From positions 62,001 through 126,000 of the forward strand of contig NZ_JFCB01000012.1 of NCBI RefSeq assembly GCF_000725125.1: a stretch of 64,000 nucleotides of DNA, read 5' to 3'. Positions 59,263 through 64,000 of this stretch are shown here, one piece after another; the stretch's first letter is position 1, and each line of letters opens with the position of its first letter. The translations under genes and the position numbers were made by a program. Origin of the DNA: Streptomyces toyocaensis. Lineage in GTDB: Bacteria; Actinomycetota; Actinomycetes; Streptomycetales; Streptomycetaceae. The notes beneath the pieces were generated by a model. That model saw only the letters and a program-made list of their open reading frames with translations. It was not told the DNA's origin and searched no databases.

Positions 59263-60864
59263 ATGACCGCTTTGGATGACCGTCCCCTCGCCCCGCCGGC
59301 CCCTCCGTCCGGTCCGGACCTCCTGGGGAGCACCGCCGAGCTGCTGCGCCTCAGGCAGGCGGTGCGCGGCGGCCCGGGCGCGGGTGCGACGGAGGCCCAG
59401 CGCGCACGCGGCAAGCTGACCGTGCGCGAGCGGCTTGGACTGTTGTTCGACGAGGGCACGTTCACCGAGATCGAGGGGTTGCGCCGGCACCGGGCCAGCG
59501 GCTTCGGCCTGGAGGACCGCCGCCCGCACACCGACGGGGTGGTCACCGGCTGGGGCCGGGTGCACGGGCGTACGGTCTTCGTCTACGCCCATGACTTCCG
59601 CATCTTCGGCGGCTCGCTGGGCGAGTCCCACGCCGAGAAGATCCATAAGATCATGGACATGGCCGACGCGGCCGGTGCGCCGCTGGTGAGCCTCAACGAC
59701 GGGGCCGGCGCCCGTATCCAGGAGGGCGTCAGCGCGCTCGCCGGGTACGGCGGGATCTTCCGCCGCAACGTGCGCGCCTCCGGCGTGATCCCGCAGATCA
59801 GTGTGATGCTCGGCCCGTGCGCCGGCGGCGCGACCTACTCCCCGGCGCTGACCGACTTCGTGTTCATGGTGCGTGGGATCTCCCAGATGTTCATCACCGG
59901 CCCGGACGTGGTCGAGGCCGTGACGGGCGAGAAGGTGAGCCACGAGCAGCTCGGCGGCGCCGACCTGCACGCCGCGGTCTCGGGTGCGGCCGCCTTCGCC
60001 TACGACGACGAGGAGTCCTGCCTGGAGGACGTGCGCTACCTGCTGTCGCTGCTGCCGTCCAACAACCGCGAGCTGCCGCCGGCCGCCGCGCCCGCCTCCC
60101 GGCTGGACACACTGGACGAGGAACTCCTGCACCTGGTGCCGGCAGACCCCAACCAGCCGTACGACATGGGCGAGGTGATCGCGCGCCTGGTGGACGACGC
60201 GGAGTTCCTGGAGGTCCACGAGCGATGGGCGCCGAACCTGCTGTGCGCGCTGGCCCGCATCGACGGGCAGACCGTCGGCCTGGTGGCGAACCAACCCCGG
60301 CACCTGGCCGGGGTGCTCGACATCGAGGCCTCACAGAAGGGTGCCGCGTTCATCCAGACCTGCGACGCCTTCAACATCCCCCTGGTGAGCCTGGTGGACG
60401 TGCCCGGCTTCCTGCCCGGCACCGCCCAGGAACACGGCGGCATCATCCGCCACGGCGCGAAGCTGCTCTACGCCTACTGCAACGCCACCGTCCCGCGGGT
60501 CCAGGTCATCCTGCGCAAGGCGTACGGCGGCGCCTACATCGTCATGGACTCACGCTCCATCGGCTGCGACCTCGCGTACGCCTGGCCGACGAACGAGATC
60601 GCCGTGATGGGGGCCGAGGGCGCGGTCAACGTCATCCACCGGCGGGCCGTCGCAGCAGCCGAGGACCCGGAGGCCACCCGGCGGGAGCTGACACAGGACT
60701 ACCGGGAGACGCTGATGCACCCGTACTACGCGGCGGAACGGGGCCTGGTCGATGACGTGATCGACCCGCGCACCACCCGCTCGGTCATCGCGGAGGCGCT
60801 GCGCGTACTGCGCACCAAGCAGGAGCAGCTGGTGCCCCGCAAGCACGGCAACCCGCCGATGTGA
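59263..60864 (+). CDS. Acyl-CoA carboxylase beta subunit (carboxyltransferase)
   Basis: 533-aa carboxyltransferase of the AccB/PccB type: R-G-K-L-T-V-R-E-R-L, then the oxyanion-hole glycines in G-P-C-A-G-G-A-T-Y-S-P and the second G-A-K-L-L-Y-A-Y-C-N-A-T-V-P-R-V. With the alpha subunit at 48266 and the epsilon subunit after it, it forms a complete carboxylase. ATG at 59263 follows AAGGGAG by 10 nt; an in-frame extension upstream lacks a ribosome site. The key specificity residue (Asp/Ile in PccB/AccB) was not assigned. Confidence 0.95.
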   Translation: MTALDDRPLAPPAPPSGPDLLGSTAELLRLRQAVRGGPGAGATEAQRARGKLTVRERLGLLFDEGTFTEIEGLRRHRASGFGLEDRRPHTDGVVTGWGRVHGRTVFVYAHDFRIFGGSLGESHAEKIHKIMDMADAAGAPLVSLNDGAGARIQEGVSALAGYGGIFRRNVRASGVIPQISVMLGPCAGGATYSPALTDFVFMVRGISQMFITGPDVVEAVTGEKVSHEQLGGADLHAAVSGAAAFAYDDEESCLEDVRYLLSLLPSNNRELPPAAAPASRLDTLDEELLHLVPADPNQPYDMGEVIARLVDDAEFLEVHERWAPNLLCALARIDGQTVGLVANQPRHLAGVLDIEASQKGAAFIQTCDAFNIPLVSLVDVPGFLPGTAQEHGGIIRHGAKLLYAYCNATVPRVQVILRKAYGGAYIVMDSRSIGCDLAYAWPTNEIAVMGAEGAVNVIHRRAVAAAEDPEATRRELTQDYRETLMHPYYAAERGLVDDVIDPRTTRSVIAEALRVLRTKQEQLVPRKHGNPPM

Positions 60865-60947
60865 CGGCCGGAACCGGAAGGACCCGACAGGCACCGGAGG
60901 CAGCGGACCGGAGTGATTCCGGAACCACAGGAAGCGAGGCATCCACC

Positions 60948-61160
60948 ATGGACACGGCACCCAGCGCCCCACCCGCCCTGCGCGTAGTTCGAGGCGAGCC
61001 CACCCCCGACGAGCTGGCCGCGCTCACCGCCGTCGTACTGGCACGAGGCGCCGCCGGGCCGCCCCCGGCCGCCCCGGTCACCGCCCCCGCACCGGCCCCG
61101 GGCTGGCTCCGGCCGAGCCGCCACCATCCGGCGCGGGCCTGGCGGACGTTTCCGCGGTGA
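60948..61160 (+). CDS. Acyl-CoA carboxylase epsilon subunit
   Basis: 70-aa protein with the actinobacterial epsilon core R-V-V-R-G-E-P-T-P-D-E-L-A-A-L-T-A-V (about residues 12-29), then an Ala/Pro-rich linker and a Trp-Arg-rich end. Stabilises the alpha6-beta6 carboxylase in Streptomyces and mycobacteria. Directly after the beta subunit (83-bp gap). Confidence 0.88.
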   Translation: MDTAPSAPPALRVVRGEPTPDELAALTAVVLARGAAGPPPAAPVTAPAPAPGWLRPSRHHPARAWRTFPR

Positions 61161-61239
61161 GCGGTGTCCGTGCCGGGCGGCGGCCGGCCCCGCCCCGGTG
61201 GTGACCCTGCGGTTCACCCGTGCGGTGGTTCAGCATGCC

Positions 61240-61287
61240 GGCCGGGGCCGCACCGGCGCCCTCCACGGGCTCGGTGCGGCCCCGGCC
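61240..61287. terminator. Bidirectional terminator
   Basis: GGCCGGGGCCGCACCG and CGGTGCGGCCCCGGCC, a 16-bp stem between the convergent epsilon and KASIII-like genes. Confidence 0.75.
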
Positions 61288-61302
61288 GCACGTCGTCAGG
61301 GT

Positions 61303-62343
61303 TCAGCGGGCCGTGGGAGCCTCGACCACCGCGCAGGACCAGGTGAAGCCGGCGCCCGCATTGAGCAGCAGGCCGATGTCACCGGGGCCGAGCGCGCAAC
61401 GGCGCAGTACCTCGTACAGCCCCGCGGGCAGGTCTCCTGTGCCCAGGTGCCCGGTGTCGCTGCCCCAGTCCACGGGCCGGGCGGCGACGAGCTCGTGCAG
61501 CGTCGGGATCCACGCGCTCTGCAGCGTCTTGAGCCCGAGCCGGGGCAGCAGGACGAACCGGATGCGCGGGTCGTCCGCGGCGAGGCCGGCGTCCCGCATC
61601 GCTCCCTGGACCACGCACCGGATCATCTCGCGGTTGACCTTCTTGAAGGGGGCGACCCCGTGGTCGCGCAGGTAGGCCCGCTTGGTGCGGCGCATGTCGA
61701 CGACGGGCGAGTTCTCCCGGGGCAGCCGCGCGAAGTGGTCCGAGCCCCGGTGCATGGCCTCCAGATGCGGGGCGGCCGCGGTGTGCAGCGCCCGGAACAG
61801 CAGTGGGTCGCTCGCGTCGGCCGGCTGCCTGAGCAGCACCGCGGTGGCCGCGTCCCCGTAGGCGGCGCCGTAGTCGCTGCGCCACCGGTCGAATCCGGGC
61901 GCGGTGAAGCGGTCGGCGGTGGTGACCAGGGCGTGCCGGGAGCCCTCGGCCAGTGAGAGCCGGGCGACGGCCAGTTCCAGGGCCGCCGCGCCGCCGTTGC
62001 AGATCTGCTGGATCCCGACCGGCACGGTCTCGTGCGCACCGATCTGGTGGGCGATGTAGTGCGCCGGCGACCACAGGTCGTGGCCCTGGTAGTGCATCCA
62101 CGCATGCAGCAGGAGCGACACGTCGGCGGCCGCCACACCGCTGCCTCGGAGCACCTGCCGGGCGGCCAGCACGGCCATCTCGGGCGGGGAGACGTCGTCG
62201 GCGACCGGCAGCCGAGGGTGGCCCAGGTCCCGCGCCACGTTCCCCTCGACGCGCTGCTCGGCGACGGCGCTGTGCGCGCAGTCCCTTTTCGGCGGCAGCC
62301 ACAGGGCCGCCGCGGCGATGCCCACCGGCACGGTCGTTCTCAT
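61303..62343 (-). CDS. KASIII-like enzyme with altered active site
   Basis: 346-aa FabH-fold thiolase-superfamily enzyme. Cys115 in Q-I-C-N-G-G aligns with the FabH nucleophile. Where FabH has H-Q-A-N the protein reads L-P-R-L-G (about 266-270), and where FabH has N-T-S it reads G-H-L-G-T-G-D (298-304). The usual Cys-His-Asn triad is therefore not conserved, and the protein may act as an acyl- or ester-transferase (CerJ-like) or a starter-unit selector. ATG at 62343. Divergent from the ACP-KS operon. Confidence 0.88.
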   Translation of the reverse strand: MRTTVPVGIAAAALWLPPKRDCAHSAVAEQRVEGNVARDLGHPRLPVADDVSPPEMAVLAARQVLRGSGVAAADVSLLLHAWMHYQGHDLWSPAHYIAHQIGAHETVPVGIQQICNGGAAALELAVARLSLAEGSRHALVTTADRFTAPGFDRWRSDYGAAYGDAATAVLLRQPADASDPLLFRALHTAAAPHLEAMHRGSDHFARLPRENSPVVDMRRTKRAYLRDHGVAPFKKVNREMIRCVVQGAMRDAGLAADDPRIRFVLLPRLGLKTLQSAWIPTLHELVAARPVDWGSDTGHLGTGDLPAGLYEVLRRCALGPGDIGLLLNAGAGFTWSCAVVEAPTAR

Positions 62344-62551
62344 GGCAGGAGCCCCCTCAGATTCCGACGACACTCATATTGTTTCCAGCGAAAATGGAAT
62401 GCACGTAAAACCGACGTCAAAGGAGGGCGGGATTCAACGAATGAGGGTTCTCCACGGCGCTGCGGATATGGCAGCATGAATTCGCCAATCACATTACCGT
62501 CCGCAATTTTCCGGGGCGGGCAGGATCCACAGACTGAAGGGAAACACGAAC

Positions 62552-62830
62552 ATGTCGGACAACCTGGGCAAGGAACTCTCCCCCGAGCTGCGCACCCGCG
62601 TCCGGGGGATCGTTGCGGATGTGCTGGAGGTCTCCGCCGACGAGGTCGGCGAACAGCACAGCTTCGTCGAGGACTTCGACGCCGACTCCCTGCTGATCAT
62701 CGAGATGTTCTCCCGCTTCGAGAAGCAGCTGGGCATCGAGATACCCCAGGAGGAGCTGGTCGACCTCGACAACCTCGGCACCGCCTACGAGCTGATCGCA
62801 CGCCACACGACCGCCGTCGCGCATGTCTGA
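62552..62830 (+). CDS. Acyl carrier protein
   Basis: 92-aa ACP. The phosphopantetheine site is Ser46 in D-F-D-A-D-S-L-L-I-I-E. Acidic helices II and III follow in F-S-R-F-E-K-Q-L-G-I-E-I-P. GGGAA precedes the ATG. Its last 8 nt overlap the ketosynthase start, so the pair is translationally coupled. Confidence 0.95.
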   Translation: MSDNLGKELSPELRTRVRGIVADVLEVSADEVGEQHSFVEDFDADSLLIIEMFSRFEKQLGIEIPQEELVDLDNLGTAYELIARHTTAVAHV

Positions 62831-64000
62831 GCTCGCGCCGCGCCGCGTCGCGGTCACCGGCCTCGGCGCGGTGAGCAGCATCGGCATCGGCATCGAGGCG
62901 TTCACCGCGGCCGTCCGCGAGGGCCGCGACGGCGTCACCGACATCCAGTCGTTCGACAGCACCGGCTTCCGGCACACCCGGGCGGGCGAGGTGCACGACT
63001 TCCGGCCGCGGGACCACCTGGAGCGGTTACCGGCCGAGAAGTGGGGCCGCAGCAGCCAGTTCGCCGCCGCGGCCGCCCGGCTGGCCGTGCGCGACGCGGG
63101 CTGGGACGCCGACGGTCTGTCGGCGTCCCGAGCGGGCAGCGCCATGGGCACGACCAACGGGGAGGCACGCGTCTTCCAGGAACTGACCGAGCAGTGGATG
63201 GCGCAGGGCATCGACGGGATCGACGGGGATCTCGCCGCCCGCGCCTCCGCGGACCGCATCGCGGCCGCCGTCAACACCGAACTGGGCCTGCGCGGCGAGG
63301 CGCAGACCTTCGGCACCGCCTGCTCGGCGAGCAACTACGCCATCGGATACGGGTTCGACCTCATCCGCGGGGGCGCGGCTGACGTCATGATCGCCGGCGG
63401 TGCCGACGCGGTGAACCGCGCCACCCACGCGGGCTTCCACCGCCTCGGCGCCATCGCCCCCGACCTGTGCCGCCCGTTCGACGAGGACCGGGGCGGCATC
63501 ATGACCGCGGAGGGCGGCGCGGCCCTCGTCCTGGAGTCGTGGGACAGCGCCGTCTCACGCGGGGCACGCATCTACGCAGAGGTACTGGGATATGGCCTGA
63601 CCTGTGACGCCAAGCACCCGACCCAGCCGGACCGGGACGGCATCGCCGAGTGCATCCGCCGGGCGCACCGCGACGCCGGGGTCGAACCGGACGAGATCGA
63701 CTACGTCTGCGCCCACGGTACGGGCACGGCCGCCAATGACTCCACCGAGGTCGCGGCGGTGCGCGAGGTGTTCGGCGACCGGATACCGCCGATCAGCTCC
63801 ATCAAGTCGATGCTCGGCCACACCATGGGAGCCGCCAGCGGCTTCGGCGCACTGGCCTGCTGCATGGCCCTGTACGAAGGGTTCCTGCCGCCGACGGCGA
63901 CGGTCCGCTCGGTGGATCCGGCGCTCGGCCCGGACCTGGACTGCGTGCCGGGCCGGGCACGCCCCGCCCGGCCGAGGATCGTCGAGAACCACGGATTCGC
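62823..64000 (+). CDS. Beta-ketoacyl synthase (KAS II type), 5' part (runs off the right edge)
   Basis: 392 codons visible of an expected ~415. V-A-V-T-G-L-G-A-V-S-S-I-G starts the fold; the catalytic triad is Cys167 in G-T-A-C-S-A-S, His298 in A-H-G-T-G-T and His333 in M-L-G-H-T-M-G. Both Cys and His are intact, so this is an active KS, not a chain-length factor. A TTA codon at 63027-63029 (codon 69) makes translation bldA-dependent. A KS-beta/CLF or further ACP genes may lie beyond the window. Confidence 0.95.
   Translation, partial: MSELAPRRVAVTGLGAVSSIGIGIEAFTAAVREGRDGVTDIQSFDSTGFRHTRAGEVHDFRPRDHLERLPAEKWGRSSQFAAAAARLAVRDAGWDADGLSASRAGSAMGTTNGEARVFQELTEQWMAQGIDGIDGDLAARASADRIAAAVNTELGLRGEAQTFGTACSASNYAIGYGFDLIRGGAADVMIAGGADAVNRATHAGFHRLGAIAPDLCRPFDEDRGGIMTAEGGAALVLESWDSAVSRGARIYAEVLGYGLTCDAKHPTQPDRDGIAECIRRAHRDAGVEPDEIDYVCAHGTGTAANDSTEVAAVREVFGDRIPPISSIKSMLGHTMGAASGFGALACCMALYEGFLPPTATVRSVDPALGPDLDCVPGRARPARPRIVENHGF

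Overview
High-GC DNA with GTG and TTG starts, dense TetR/MarR/MocR/SARP regulation, an HrdD-type sigma factor, rare TTA codons and actinomycete-only families (GlpR, the acyl-CoA carboxylase epsilon subunit, a DUF6227-like protein) points to a Streptomyces chromosome. About 55 protein genes or gene fragments, one tRNA and many regulatory sites can be supported. Both edges cut genes: an MMPL exporter on the left and a ketosynthase on the right.

Region 1 (1-13.7 kb) is metabolic and accessory: MMPL exporter with its TetR regulator, a Tricorn protease, a flavin monooxygenase-hydrolase-SDR operon with a divergent MerR regulator, and a MocR regulator with a cupin gene and an AhpD-like gene whose promoters share a similar 70-bp element. 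ExoIII (xthA) and an acetyltransferase follow.

Region 2 (13.7-15.3 kb) is a decayed patch: an IS5-type transposase relic, an orphan secreted protein with palindromes upstream, and a broken RelE/ParE-like toxin relic, next to tRNA-Ala(CGC).

Region 3 (15.4-40 kb) is conserved core. It holds glpR and the galU-glp-moaC-mogB-GNAT operon, 5-formyl-THF cyclo-ligase, a penicillin-acylase-family enzyme with a long Gly-Thr repeat, a cation/proton antiporter, an MFS protein, fmdB behind a CIRCE-like element, MTA phosphorylase, a SAF-domain protein, mscL, a P1-family peptidase, a DUF6227-like protein, MFS/WYL and TetR genes, and hrdD with a sigma-R-type promoter. MarR/MFS and TetR genes continue to 42.4 kb, followed by an M6-like metalloprotease.

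Region 4 (about 45.2 kb to the right edge) is a biosynthetic gene cluster of the type II fatty-acid/polyketide kind. A SARP activator heads a same-strand run with acyl-CoA carboxylase alpha, a secreted SMP-30 lactonase-like protein, a HadA/HadB-like dehydratase pair and an aldo-keto reductase. Further genes encode a phosphopantetheinyl transferase, exporter, alpha/beta hydrolase, TetR regulator, SnoaL-like protein, ketoreductase, HAD phosphatase, AfsA-type butyrolactone synthase, carboxylase beta and epsilon subunits, a KASIII-like enzyme with altered active-site motifs, an ACP and a ketosynthase containing a TTA codon. Together these could make malonyl units, load and elongate an ACP-bound chain, reduce and dehydrate it, and perhaps divert it to a butenolide/butyrolactone. 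No enoyl reductase is visible and the product cannot be named from this window.
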